A stretch of DNA of 38,462 nt from DAOPMC01 sp035392025 (GTDB lineage: Bacteria > Bacillota_I > Bacilli_A > RF39 > UBA660), in assembly GCA_035392025.1 (NCBI GenBank), contig DAOPMC010000006.1, forward strand, positions 1 through 38,462, read 5' to 3'. The notes beneath the pieces were generated by a model. The model was not told the DNA's origin, ran no database searches, and worked only from the letters and a program-made list of their open reading frames with translations. The stretch's first letter is position 1. Each line of letters opens with the position of its first letter. The translations under genes and the position numbers were made by a program. Shown here piece by piece: positions 26,018-34,161 of this stretch.

Positions 26018-26474
26018 ACTCGTCTACCACCAACTCCTTATAACTAGAAATCACCACCTTTTCAATTATTTCAATATCCTTATCATCATTTGATATATTT
26101 AAAATTTTGTCATACTCTACTAGTGAAGTGGTAAAATCTTCATTTGAAATTAATTGTTCTTCAATATAAATATTGTATCCTTTATCTTCATAATATTCCT
26201 TTATTCTAGTTGCTATTTTTTTATTTAGACTCATACCAAAATAAGTATAATAGGTATTATCTTTTTTTAGAATTAAAATATTATCTGTATTTGAATACTT
26301 TTTATTGATGTCATCCATATTAGAAAAAATGCCACTTTGAATAAAATAAATTATTTTCCCTTCTCCTGTAACAGTTAAAGTATTATTATATTCATTAAAT
26401 ATTACTTTCCCAAATAAAAAACCTATTACAATTGCTACAAATATTGGAAATAAAAACTTAAAATTAAATTTCAT
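26013..26474 (-). CDS. SpoIIB-like membrane-anchored SPOR-domain protein
   Basis: The product has 153 residues: one membrane helix (about 8-25) and a SPOR-like domain (about 40-108) with IIYFIQSGIFSNMDDINKKY and YYTYFGMSLNKKIATRIKEYYEDKGYNIYI. SPOR domains bind denuded peptidoglycan at septa. In Bacillus the SPOR protein upstream of maf-radC is SpoIIB, which speeds septal thinning in engulfment. The same position upstream of radC supports SpoIIB. The domain is divergent, so the symbol is not assigned. GGTGATAAT stands directly before the ATG. Confidence 0.68.
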   Translation of the reverse strand: MKFNFKFLFPIFVAIVIGFLFGKVIFNEYNNTLTVTGEGKIIYFIQSGIFSNMDDINKKYSNTDNILILKKDNTYYTYFGMSLNKKIATRIKEYYEDKGYNIYIEEQLISNEDFTTSLVEYDKILNISNDDKDIEIIEKVVISSYKELVVDEY

Positions 26475-26518
26475 ATTATCACCAATTAATATATTAAATT
26501 ACTAGCTAATAAAAAAAT

Positions 26519-26536
26519 GTCGATTTATAAATCGAC
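26519..26536 (-). terminator. Terminator of sigG-ylmC
   Basis: The 18-base perfect palindrome GTCGATTTATAAATCGAC covers the ylmC stop codon. It is followed on the minus strand by ATTTTTTTATT. Confidence 0.8.
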
Positions 26537-26746
26537 TAAAATAATATCTTGAACAATTTTATTTATTTTATTCCATGGTACTTCACTATCTTCATTTTTT
26601 GATTTTATTCTCATAAAAGATTTGGAATTTTCCACAATTAAGGATTCAATTTGACCAGCTTCATTAATTTTTGCATCTATAATATTACCAATTTTTTTAC
26701 CATCTAAATTTACTATATCTTTGTGTTGTAATTCTGATAAACGCAT
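26525..26746 (-). CDS. ylmC: YlmC/YmxH-family PRC-barrel protein
   Basis: A 73-residue PRC-barrel protein: MRLSELQHKDIVNLDGKKIG, DAKINEAGQIESLIVEN and EVPWNKINKIVQDIILVD. The YlmC/YmxH family is associated with sporulating Bacillota and lies just after sigG in Bacillus, as here (23 bases after). AGGTGGTAAT precedes the ATG. Function is not established. Confidence 0.9.
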   Translation of the reverse strand: MRLSELQHKDIVNLDGKKIGNIIDAKINEAGQIESLIVENSKSFMRIKSKNEDSEVPWNKINKIVQDIILVDL

Positions 26747-26769
26747 ATTACCACCTAATATATTTTATG

Positions 26770-27540
26770 TTATATTTGTTTTCTAATTCGTGTAAGTGCA
26801 TTCTTTTCAAGTCTCGATATTTGGGCTTGAGAAATACCTATTTCAGCTGCTATTTCCATCTGTGTTTTGCCCGCAAAGAATCTTTGGTCAAGAATATATT
26901 GCTCTCGTGACGATAAATTGTTCATTGCTTTTTCTATTGCTAGTTTTATATCTAAATCGTGTCTACTCTTCTTATCCTCTATTTGATCATATAAATATAT
27001 TGTATCCCCTCCATCATTATAAATAGGTTCAAATATACTAACTGGTGTCTTTAAAGAATCAATTGCATTGACAATATCGACCTCAGAAATATTTAATATT
27101 TTCGCTATCTCTGAAATGGTAGGCTCCATGCTATTAATATTAGTAAGAGTCTCTTTTGTCCTTAAAACTAAATATGCCATATCTTTTACACTTCTTGCAA
27201 CCCTAATTGAGATATTATCACGCAAGTATCTTTTTACTTCTCCTAATATCATAGGAACTGCATAAGTAGAAAACTTTACATTGTGTGATAAATCAAAATT
27301 ATCTATCGCTTTCATTAGGCCAATACAACCAACTTGAAATAAATCATCCATATTTTCATTTTTATGGTTAAAACTTTTAAGAATAGACAAAACTAACTTT
27401 AAATTTCCACTTGCAATTGTTTCTCTAACAGATTTATCGCCATTTATAAGCTTTCTAAATAACATCTCCATTTCATCGCTTGTTAATACTATTAATTCAG
27501 AAGTTTTAATACCACTTATTTCAACTTTGTTTTTTGCCAT
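26770..27540 (-). CDS. sigG: Sporulation sigma factor SigG (late forespore)
   Basis: SigG directs late transcription in the engulfed forespore. The product has 256 residues (Bacillus 260). The N-terminus NKVEISGIKTSELIVL is the SigG-specific head. Region 2 has DLFQVGCIGLMKAIDNFDLS and NVKFSTYAVPMILGEVKRYLRDN, almost identical to Bacillus SigG. The phrase SIFEPIYNDGGDTIYLYDQI and the region 4 helix-turn-helix TQMEIAAEIGISQAQISRLEK also match. The match separates it from SigF and SigE. GGTGAT with four bases before the ATG. It is followed by ylmC. Anti-sigma gin is not seen in the window. Confidence 0.93.
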   Translation of the reverse strand: MAKNKVEISGIKTSELIVLTSDEMEMLFRKLINGDKSVRETIASGNLKLVLSILKSFNHKNENMDDLFQVGCIGLMKAIDNFDLSHNVKFSTYAVPMILGEVKRYLRDNISIRVARSVKDMAYLVLRTKETLTNINSMEPTISEIAKILNISEVDIVNAIDSLKTPVSIFEPIYNDGGDTIYLYDQIEDKKSRHDLDIKLAIEKAMNNLSSREQYILDQRFFAGKTQMEIAAEIGISQAQISRLEKNALTRIRKQI

Positions 27541-27588
27541 TTTATCACCACATATATAATGAATAATGCTATCTATTTTTATACAAAA

Positions 27589-27635
27589 AGAGAGGAAAAT
27601 CCTCTCTATCTATATAAACGCTATTGCGATAGCGT
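27589..27635 (-). terminator. Two tandem hairpins after comEC
   Basis: AGAGAGGA (27589-27596) / TCCTCTCT (27600-27607) followed on the minus strand by TTTTTGTAT is an intrinsic terminator. Just before it, ACGCTAT-TGCG-ATAGCGT at 27618-27635 makes a second perfect stem, unusually GC-rich for this DNA. Confidence 0.8.
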
Positions 27636-27649
27636 CATAATATATCATA

Positions 27650-29713
27650 TTACTTATAAAAAATTATGTTATTATTTTTCATATCAAATTTGATACTGCC
27701 GACTTCACTAGTCACAAAGTAAGATATATTTAAATTGTTAAAAGTTTCAAGTGTTTCTTTACTAGGATGATTAAATTTATTATCTATACCTGCTGAAATA
27801 AGTGCATATTGTGGGCTTATCTTCTTAATAAAATTATATGAACTGCTAGTATTTGATCCATGATGTGCTACTTTTAGTATATATATGTTTTCTAAATTAT
27901 ATTCATCAATTAATTTTTCTTCTACTTTTTTCGAAATATCACCAAGCAATAAAAATTTATAATTATTAATATTAATAAATAAAACTATACTAGAATCATT
28001 CTCATTATTCCATAAAAAATTTAATGAATAAAAATCATATTGATCAATCTTTAAAACATCCCCTTTTTTTAAAAAAATGGCATCACTTCTTAGATTTAAC
28101 AAACTATTTTCAAGAGAATTTATATCATTTTGATTAATATATATATTTAAAACTTTAAAATTATTAATTAAATAAATACTATCTTGCATATGATCACTAT
28201 CACCATGTGTAAGAATAAGATTATCAATTTTTTTAATTCCTTGAGATTTTAAGTATGGAATAATTATATTTTTAGCTTTAGGCGATTGATAATAATCATC
28301 AAGTGGAATACTACCACCAGTATCAATTAAAGTAACTGTATTATTTATAACAAAAAGAGTTGAATCGCCTTGCCCAATATCAAACATAAAATAGTATTTT
28401 TCATTTTTAAAATATGGTAAAAAATAATGAATGAGCATGATTATAACAATAATAATTATACATTTTTTCTTATTAATCATAACCATATAAAGAGTAAAGA
28501 CGATAATGACATAATATAATATAACAACTAATAAACTTGGTCTTATAAAAACAAGCTTTAAGAAATTGATCTTACTTAAAAAAAGAGATATTTTTTCCAT
28601 TATTCTAATTAAAAAGAACAATATTTTATCAAGAAATGGCAATATATAACTAATAATGGTAACTGGTAAAATTATAAAAGATAAATATGGTACAAAAAAT
28701 AAATTATATACTATTGATAATACATTTATTTGATAAAAATTATAAATTGTAATTGGGAAACTTATTAAAAATGCCAAAACTGAAGTATAAAAAAGGGATA
28801 TTAAATAGTTCTTATTTTTTAGTAAATTTTGAAAAATAATTAAAGCAGCACTAATACTAAATGAATATTGCAAACCAATATCAAATATTGATTTAGGATT
28901 TATAAATATAATTACTGCAAGTGTCATTAGAAGTAAATTTATTGGTTTTATATAAAAATAAAAGATTTTATTTATAATAAGAAATATTGTAAATATTCCA
29001 GCTCGCATAATTGACATAGAGAAATTAGTTAAAAACATATAAAAAATAAGAAATAAAATTAATATTATGTATCTTATGTTTTCTTTTATTTTTATTTTTT
29101 TTAGTATAGTCGATAGTGCTAATGTAAATAAAGAAATATGAAGTCCTGATATAGCGAAAAGATGGCTTATCCCATTTTCTCTATAAGAATCTATAATATT
29201 ATCTTCTATATAATTATTATTACCTAAGATAAGAGAATTTATATAGGGAAAGGAATATTTTAGTTTATAACTACGATTTATAAAAAAGTTCCTTATCTTA
29301 TACAAAATAGATATATTAGATTTTTCAAGTGAAATACTAGAAATACTAACCATATGATAGATATTTTTATTATTTAGATATCTTTTATAATTAAATACGT
29401 TGGGGGTTGTATTATCACTTAGTTTTATCTCTTCGCAAGTTATTTTTACCATATCTCCTAATTTATATTTTGTAATATCAATACCACTATTGGTATAAAT
29501 ATATCCTATTATCTTTTCTTTGTTTTTAATAATTAGACTTATATTATTATCACTAGTTTTAATATTAGTAATAATCCCAGTAAACGATGTAATATTTTGA
29601 TATATACTGTTTTGGGGAATAAACTTTATAAAAACCAAAGTATATAAAATAGCCATAAATAGGACAATATAATAGACATAATTACAAAGTAATATAGTCC
29701 TTAATTTGAGCAA
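27650..29713 (-). CDS. comEC: DNA uptake channel protein ComEC/Rec2
   Basis: ComEC carries one DNA strand across the membrane during competence. The product has 687 residues. N-terminal DUF4131 region (1-150), competence membrane core (about 155-410) with GNNNYIEDNIIDSYRENGISHLFAISGLHI, and C-terminal metallo-beta-lactamase domain (about 450-687) with MFDIGQGDSTLFV, LTHGDSDHMQD and KVAHHGSNTSSS. The zinc motif is intact. It starts at TTG 29713, with AGGAG nine bases before it, inside comEA. All three domains are present, so it is complete. Confidence 0.93.
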   Translation of the reverse strand: MLKLRTILLCNYVYYIVLFMAILYTLVFIKFIPQNSIYQNITSFTGIITNIKTSDNNISLIIKNKEKIIGYIYTNSGIDITKYKLGDMVKITCEEIKLSDNTTPNVFNYKRYLNNKNIYHMVSISSISLEKSNISILYKIRNFFINRSYKLKYSFPYINSLILGNNNYIEDNIIDSYRENGISHLFAISGLHISLFTLALSTILKKIKIKENIRYIILILFLIFYMFLTNFSMSIMRAGIFTIFLIINKIFYFYIKPINLLLMTLAVIIFINPKSIFDIGLQYSFSISAALIIFQNLLKNKNYLISLFYTSVLAFLISFPITIYNFYQINVLSIVYNLFFVPYLSFIILPVTIISYILPFLDKILFFLIRIMEKISLFLSKINFLKLVFIRPSLLVVILYYVIIVFTLYMVMINKKKCIIIIVIIMLIHYFLPYFKNEKYYFMFDIGQGDSTLFVINNTVTLIDTGGSIPLDDYYQSPKAKNIIIPYLKSQGIKKIDNLILTHGDSDHMQDSIYLINNFKVLNIYINQNDINSLENSLLNLRSDAIFLKKGDVLKIDQYDFYSLNFLWNNENDSSIVLFININNYKFLLLGDISKKVEEKLIDEYNLENIYILKVAHHGSNTSSSYNFIKKISPQYALISAGIDNKFNHPSKETLETFNNLNISYFVTSEVGSIKFDMKNNNIIFYK

Positions 29714-30341
29714 AAATAGATTCTCCTATTCCTGATACGTTTAATATATCTTCTATTGCCGTAAAGGTACCAATTTCATTGCGATAATTAATAATATTTT
29801 TAGCCTTAGCTTCGCCTATTCCAGGTAATGTTAATAAAGCCTCAATTGTTGCAGTATTTATTGATACTAAGGTACTGTTATTACTTGATTGATTATCTAT
29901 GCAACCATCATTTTTCACATCATAGCTTTCTTCATTACATTTACAAGCAATCTCTATTTGCTTTTCTTTAACTTCTAGCCAATTATCTATTTCATTTTTA
30001 CTATGGACAATTATAACCATTTCATCAGTAACAGTCTTACTTAAATTAATAGATCTCGTACTAGCATTCTTACTAAGACCTCCTGCAAGAATTATTACGT
30101 CATAAACTCTCTTTCCACTTTCTATCATATACATTCCAGGTTTGTTAACTTCGCCTTTTATATCTACAAAGACTTTTGATGTTTCTTCCTTGATCTCATT
30201 AACTATTTCTGCATTAACAGATATTGGAGTATTCAAAACTTTATCAGTCTTATTAAAATAAATAATTAAAGATAAAATGCTCAAAGTTAAAACTACTCCT
30301 CCTATAATTATAATTTTTTTATACTTTAAAAATAATTCCAT
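29682..30341 (-). CDS. comEA: Competence DNA receptor ComEA
   Basis: The product has 219 residues. One membrane helix (about 10-28), an SLBB-like domain (about 55-115, VFVDIKGEVNKPGMYMIESG, AGGLSKNAST), a linker with a CKC motif, and a C-terminal double helix-hairpin-helix (LVSINTATIEALLTLPGIGEAKAKNII). It binds incoming double-stranded DNA and passes it to ComEC. AGGAGGTTAG precedes the ATG. The overlap with comEC shows one operon. comEB is absent between them. Confidence 0.93.
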   Translation of the reverse strand: MELFLKYKKIIIIGGVVLTLSILSLIIYFNKTDKVLNTPISVNAEIVNEIKEETSKVFVDIKGEVNKPGMYMIESGKRVYDVIILAGGLSKNASTRSINLSKTVTDEMVIIVHSKNEIDNWLEVKEKQIEIACKCNEESYDVKNDGCIDNQSSNNSTLVSINTATIEALLTLPGIGEAKAKNIINYRNEIGTFTAIEDILNVSGIGESIFAQIKDYITL

Positions 30342-30387
30342 ATCTAACCTCCTATTATAATTATTTCTAAAATATAAATTTTGACCT

Positions 30388-30419
30388 AAAAAAACATTAT
30401 TTTTTTATAATGTTTTTTT
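30388..30419 (-). terminator. Terminator of the FtsW-family gene
   Basis: A 13-bp AT stem AAAAAAACATTAT (30388-30400) / ATAATGTTTTTTT (30407-30419) with a T-loop. The gene's stop codon and last codons lie inside the stem. Confidence 0.75.
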
Positions 30420-31554
30420 CAATCCTTCTATCTAACATAGTAGTTTCTACTTTTACTCTTTGCACTAGTGTAAGAGCAAGTATAAGAGACCATGTAAAAC
30501 TTCCACCATAACTAATAAATGGCAGTGTAACTCCAGTAAGTGGAATCAAGCCAAGTACCCCCCCTAAGTTGATAATGATATGAATAAAGATATAAAATGC
30601 CACGCTATATGCAATCATTGCATGTGAATCTTTTATTGTATTTTTAGCAATTATGATAATCCTTGCAAGTACAAAAATATATAGTGCAAAAAGTACTAGC
30701 ATTCCCTCTAGACCTAATTCTTCTATTAAAACAGCATAAATAAAATCAGTGTGCGATTCAGCTAAATATAAATATTTTTGAGTACTATTTCCTAATCCTC
30801 TACCAATACCATTACTATTATTAATTGCAATATATCCATTACAAACTTGATTTCCAGTTGTTAAATATCTATCACAAGGATTTAAAAAATTAAATCTTTC
30901 TAATTTTTCATTTAAGCCAAGACTTTTACCAGAAAAGACAAGTATTAAAGAAATAGCAAGAATAACTAATGCTCCATATAATAAGATTTTTTTCTTAAGT
31001 TTTTTCTTGGTTGGCGATATTAAAAACATAAAAAGTGTCATGGCTGCAATCATAAAAGCAGTTCCAAAATCATTTTGTAATAAAACTAATAATGTAATCA
31101 CTCCACCTATTAATACCGGGATTATCATCGTTAAAAAATCTTCAGATTTGTTTTTCTTGACTTCATAATATGTACCAAATAAAATTATTAGAAATACTTT
31201 TGCAAACTCACTTGGTTGAATTCCAAATCCTTTATAACCTATCCAGCTTATAGAATCATTAATTGCAGTACCATATATTAATAAAAGTAATAAGATTACG
31301 CCGACTATTATTGTACTTAGCCAACCAATCAAAGGATATGATTTAGTGGAAAACTTAAGAAAAATTAAGAATCCAATTCCACCTAGAATTAGAAAAAAAA
31401 GCTGTCTTACAAAAAAACTAGCGGGATTATCATATTGATATCTCATAAAAGCAGTTATATTAGAAGACGAAAAAACCATTATTAATCCTAAGACAAATAA
31501 GGCAATAGTTGCAATTAAAAGTTTTTTATCAATCATTTTTAACACTTTTCTCAT
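30397..31554 (-). CDS. ftsW: FtsW/RodA/SpoVE SEDS peptidoglycan polymerase
   Basis: A SEDS glycosyltransferase of 385 residues with about ten membrane helices. Family motifs are GFGIQPSEFAKVFLI, LLQNDFGTAFM, IGRGLGNSTQKYLYLAESHTDFIYAVLIEELG and LPFISYGGSFTWSLIL. FtsW/SpoVE is favoured over RodA by the GRGLGNSTQKYLYLAESHTDFI phrase. In a spore-former it could be SpoVE, but only context elsewhere can tell. AAGGATAG lies before the ATG. It is monocistronic. Confidence 0.88.
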   Translation of the reverse strand: MRKVLKMIDKKLLIATIALFVLGLIMVFSSSNITAFMRYQYDNPASFFVRQLFFLILGGIGFLIFLKFSTKSYPLIGWLSTIIVGVILLLLLIYGTAINDSISWIGYKGFGIQPSEFAKVFLIILFGTYYEVKKNKSEDFLTMIIPVLIGGVITLLVLLQNDFGTAFMIAAMTLFMFLISPTKKKLKKKILLYGALVILAISLILVFSGKSLGLNEKLERFNFLNPCDRYLTTGNQVCNGYIAINNSNGIGRGLGNSTQKYLYLAESHTDFIYAVLIEELGLEGMLVLFALYIFVLARIIIIAKNTIKDSHAMIAYSVAFYIFIHIIINLGGVLGLIPLTGVTLPFISYGGSFTWSLILALTLVQRVKVETTMLDRRIEKNIIKK

Positions 31555-31642
31555 AGACTATCCTTATACTAATAATAACATAAAAATTGGTATTTTTTAA
31601 ACATTTTTACAAAAATAGGTGTTTTATAATGTCAAAATGTTA

Positions 31643-31651
31643 CATATTCTA
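31643..31651 (+). promoter_or_regulatory. Possible mother-cell sigma -10 (CATANNNTA) before the YjcZ-like gene
   Basis: CATATTCTA fits the SigE/SigK -10 pattern. No convincing -35 is placed at the right distance. A TATAAT at 31625-31630 could instead serve the vegetative sigma. Confidence 0.3.
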
Positions 31652-31687
31652 ATAAAATATACTAGAAATTAAAAAGGAGGATGTATT

Positions 31688-31858
31688 ATGTACTATTATG
31701 GAAACTCATATGGATATGGTTCACCAAACTGTTGTGGAAACACTGGTGGATGTGGAGGATATCCATATTATGGTTATGGATATGGATCTAATTATGCAAT
31801 AATTCTAGTTTTATTTATTTTACTTGTTATAATAATTGGATCTAGACAACCTAGATAA
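31688..31858 (+). CDS. YjcZ-like small Gly/Tyr-rich sporulation protein
   Basis: A 56-residue product too short for usual ORF cut-offs. The first 35 residues are rich in Gly, Tyr and Cys (YGNSYGYGSPNCCGNTGGCGG). Then one membrane helix YAIILVLFILLVIIIG ends the protein. The YjcZ family of tiny membrane proteins in spore-formers has the same Gly/Tyr-helix plan, though the Cys pairs are unusual. AAGGAGG lies at 31674-31680 before the ATG. An independent terminator follows. A spore coat or membrane role is inferred. Confidence 0.72.
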   Translation: MYYYGNSYGYGSPNCCGNTGGCGGYPYYGYGYGSNYAIILVLFILLVIIIGSRQPR

Positions 31859-31865
31859 TAATAAT

Positions 31866-31890
31866 AAAAGGAATTGTATTCCTTTTTTTT
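31866..31890 (+). terminator. Terminator of the YjcZ-like gene
   Basis: AAAAGGAAT / ATTCCTTTT with a TGT loop followed by more Ts, eight bases after the stop. Confidence 0.85.
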
Positions 31891-31933
31891 ATATTTTATG
31901 ATATAATGTAAGCAGTTTTAAGGGCGTGGTAAT

Positions 31934-32485
31934 ATGTTAAAAACAAAAGATATATTAGATGAAAAAGATAAAAGACTAAGACAAGTTAGTAAGGAAGTTA
32001 TTTTTCCATTAACTGAAGAAGATAAAAAAGCCATAGAATTAATGAAGGAATATTTAACAAATAGTCAAATAGAAACCTTAGAAAAAAAGTATCATCTAAG
32101 GCCAGGTATGGGACTTTCAGCAGTTCAACTTGGAATATTAAAAAGATTTATTGTCATTGTTCATGAACAAGAGGAAAAAGAAACTTTTAAAACTTATATT
32201 GTGGTAAATCCGACAATAACATCATCTTCAGAAGAAATAATTTTTGTTGAAGAAGGAGAAGGTTGTTTAAGTGTTAATCGTCCTTATGAAGGAATTATTC
32301 CACGACATGCTAGAGTTACAATAGAAGGATTTGATATGGATGGCAATAAAGTAAAATATAGAGCTAGAGAAGAACTAGCGATTGCATTTCAACACGAAAT
32401 AGATCATTTAAATGGTATTCTTTTTATAGATAGAATAGACAAAAAAGATCCATTTAAGGATTATGATAAATATCGTTATATTTAA
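31934..32485 (+). CDS. def: Peptide deformylase
   Basis: It removes the formyl group from the first methionine of new proteins. The product has 183 residues. The three active-site motifs are GMGLSAVQLG (58-67), EGCLSV (109-114, zinc cysteine) and QHEIDHLNG (HExxH 154-158). The extended N-terminus and loop are as in type 2 Gram-positive enzymes. An extended -10 TGATATAAT stands at 31899-31907. GTGGTAAT precedes the ATG. Confidence 0.95.
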   Translation: MLKTKDILDEKDKRLRQVSKEVIFPLTEEDKKAIELMKEYLTNSQIETLEKKYHLRPGMGLSAVQLGILKRFIVIVHEQEEKETFKTYIVVNPTITSSSEEIIFVEEGEGCLSVNRPYEGIIPRHARVTIEGFDMDGNKVKYRAREELAIAFQHEIDHLNGILFIDRIDKKDPFKDYDKYRYI

Positions 32486-32508
32486 AAAAGATAGGCAACT
32501 ATCTTTTT
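32484..32508. terminator. Bidirectional terminator between def and the ClpX-like gene
   Basis: AAAAAGATAG / CTATCTTTTT with a GCAA tetraloop. It touches the stop codons of both convergent genes. Confidence 0.85.
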
Positions 32509-34100
32509 ATTTTTCTAACAGGAGCATGCAATTCATACTTAGTATTATCAGTAACAGTTTCTTCAAATATTTGTAAAGAACTATATTTACCAGGATTACA
32601 TTGTACCTCAAATAATGCTTCTGATAACATTTCGCTTACAACAGTAGCAAGCCCTCTAGCACCTGTTTTTTTATTAAGCGCTGCTAAAGCAATAGAATCA
32701 ATAGCCTTTGGAGAACAATTTAGTTTTACACCATATTCATTTAATAGTTCTGCTTTTAAAAGTAATTGGCTTGTTCTTGCCTCCAAAAGGATTCTTTTTA
32801 AGCAATCACAGTCAAGACTATTCATAATTACTCTAGTATTACATCTACCAACAAATTCTGGAAGCATACCATACTTTTCAAAATTATCAGTTGAAAATTT
32901 TTCTTTTATTGTAGGAGCTTCCTTAGCAAAACCAACCTCTCTTTTAATAACCATCTTATCCATATTAGAGAATGCCCCTAGTCCAACAAAAGTAACAAAA
33001 CTAGTATCAATGCTTACTTGCGTATATTGATTTTTAAAGGTATTAATTCCACCTTCCATTATTTTAAGCAAAGACTCTAATACTCCGGTTGTTGAGACTT
33101 TTTCATTTGAATCTCCACCAGCTAATTTATCTATTTCATCAACTACTAGTATTCCACGAGCTGCTTTTTTTTCGTCATTTCCAGCACTTTTATATAATGA
33201 AACCAGCATTTCACCGACACTTTTGCCTTCATAACCAGCCATTGTATATTCAGTTGCATCAGCAGTAACAAGAGGTAAATTTAAATATTTTGAAATCACT
33301 CTAAATATTTCAGTCTTACCAACTCCAGTAGGACCGGCAACTAATATGTTTTGCTTTGCAGCCGGATTATTTATGATTTGATTTTGGGCTATTGCACTGA
33401 CAATCCTTTTAACCTGTTCATCTTGACCAATAACATACATTAAAACTGTTTGATATAGTTCTTTAACATCGATAAAAGTTGGTGTTCTTTTAATTTCTGG
33501 CATAAAAGTTGTTGTAGTTACTTTAGGTTGCTTTGATTCTAATTTCTTGTCGTTATTTTTAACAGCATCATCAGATGCCAAAACTGCTTCTTCTCTTTGA
33601 TTAATTAAATCATCATCTACACTTGGAAATACAAATTCCATATCACCTTCTATTATTGTTTTAGGCAATTCTCTAGTATCGATAGTTTCCAAATTTTTAA
33701 TATATTTTCTAAACATATGAGTGCTTAATTTAGCGTTCTTATCTACTATTCTCTGATAGATATTATAATTTTTAAAATTATATAAAAGTTCATCCATAAA
33801 ATCTAATATAAGTGAAGTTATATTATCATTTTCTTCACTCCAGTCTACTTCTTCAACATCTATAAATCCCTCAGCGACAAGTGCTTCCGCAACCTTTATT
33901 ATCGGTATTGAAAACCCATAAACAATACTAGACTCTGTGCTATCATAGCTACTCATATTTTTATATGCCACTTCACCATGAACGAAATTTCTTTCTTCCT
34001 CAACACCATTAACAAAGTCAAAAGGAATAACTACAAATTCTCCCCTTTTATTTACTGGTTTTCTTTTAAATAAAATTGCGATTTTTTCATTAACATTCAT
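32499..34100 (-). CDS. ClpX-like AAA+ unfoldase with unfamiliar N-terminal domain
   Basis: The product has 533 residues. The C-terminal 320 form a ClpX-type module: IGQDEQV (224), Walker A GPTGVGKTE (256-264), pore-loop-like TMAGYEGKSVGEML, Walker B ILVVDEIDKL (317-326), a VGF tripeptide that may equal the IGF loop that docks ClpP, and GMLPEFVGRCNTR with the sensor region. ClpX proper starts with a four-cysteine zinc domain; here the first 210 residues have no cysteine and form an acidic, unknown domain. It may be a second, specialised ClpX or the only one. I chose ATG 34100, with GAGGAG ten bases upstream. It follows smc by 61 bases on the same strand. Confidence 0.82.
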   Translation of the reverse strand: MNVNEKIAILFKRKPVNKRGEFVVIPFDFVNGVEEERNFVHGEVAYKNMSSYDSTESSIVYGFSIPIIKVAEALVAEGFIDVEEVDWSEENDNITSLILDFMDELLYNFKNYNIYQRIVDKNAKLSTHMFRKYIKNLETIDTRELPKTIIEGDMEFVFPSVDDDLINQREEAVLASDDAVKNNDKKLESKQPKVTTTTFMPEIKRTPTFIDVKELYQTVLMYVIGQDEQVKRIVSAIAQNQIINNPAAKQNILVAGPTGVGKTEIFRVISKYLNLPLVTADATEYTMAGYEGKSVGEMLVSLYKSAGNDEKKAARGILVVDEIDKLAGGDSNEKVSTTGVLESLLKIMEGGINTFKNQYTQVSIDTSFVTFVGLGAFSNMDKMVIKREVGFAKEAPTIKEKFSTDNFEKYGMLPEFVGRCNTRVIMNSLDCDCLKRILLEARTSQLLLKAELLNEYGVKLNCSPKAIDSIALAALNKKTGARGLATVVSEMLSEALFEVQCNPGKYSSLQIFEETVTDNTKYELHAPVRKIKR

Positions 34101-34161
34101 ACTACTTCTACTCCTCATTAACTTAATATTATAAATAAAAAAAATTGCTATGTAAAGCAAT

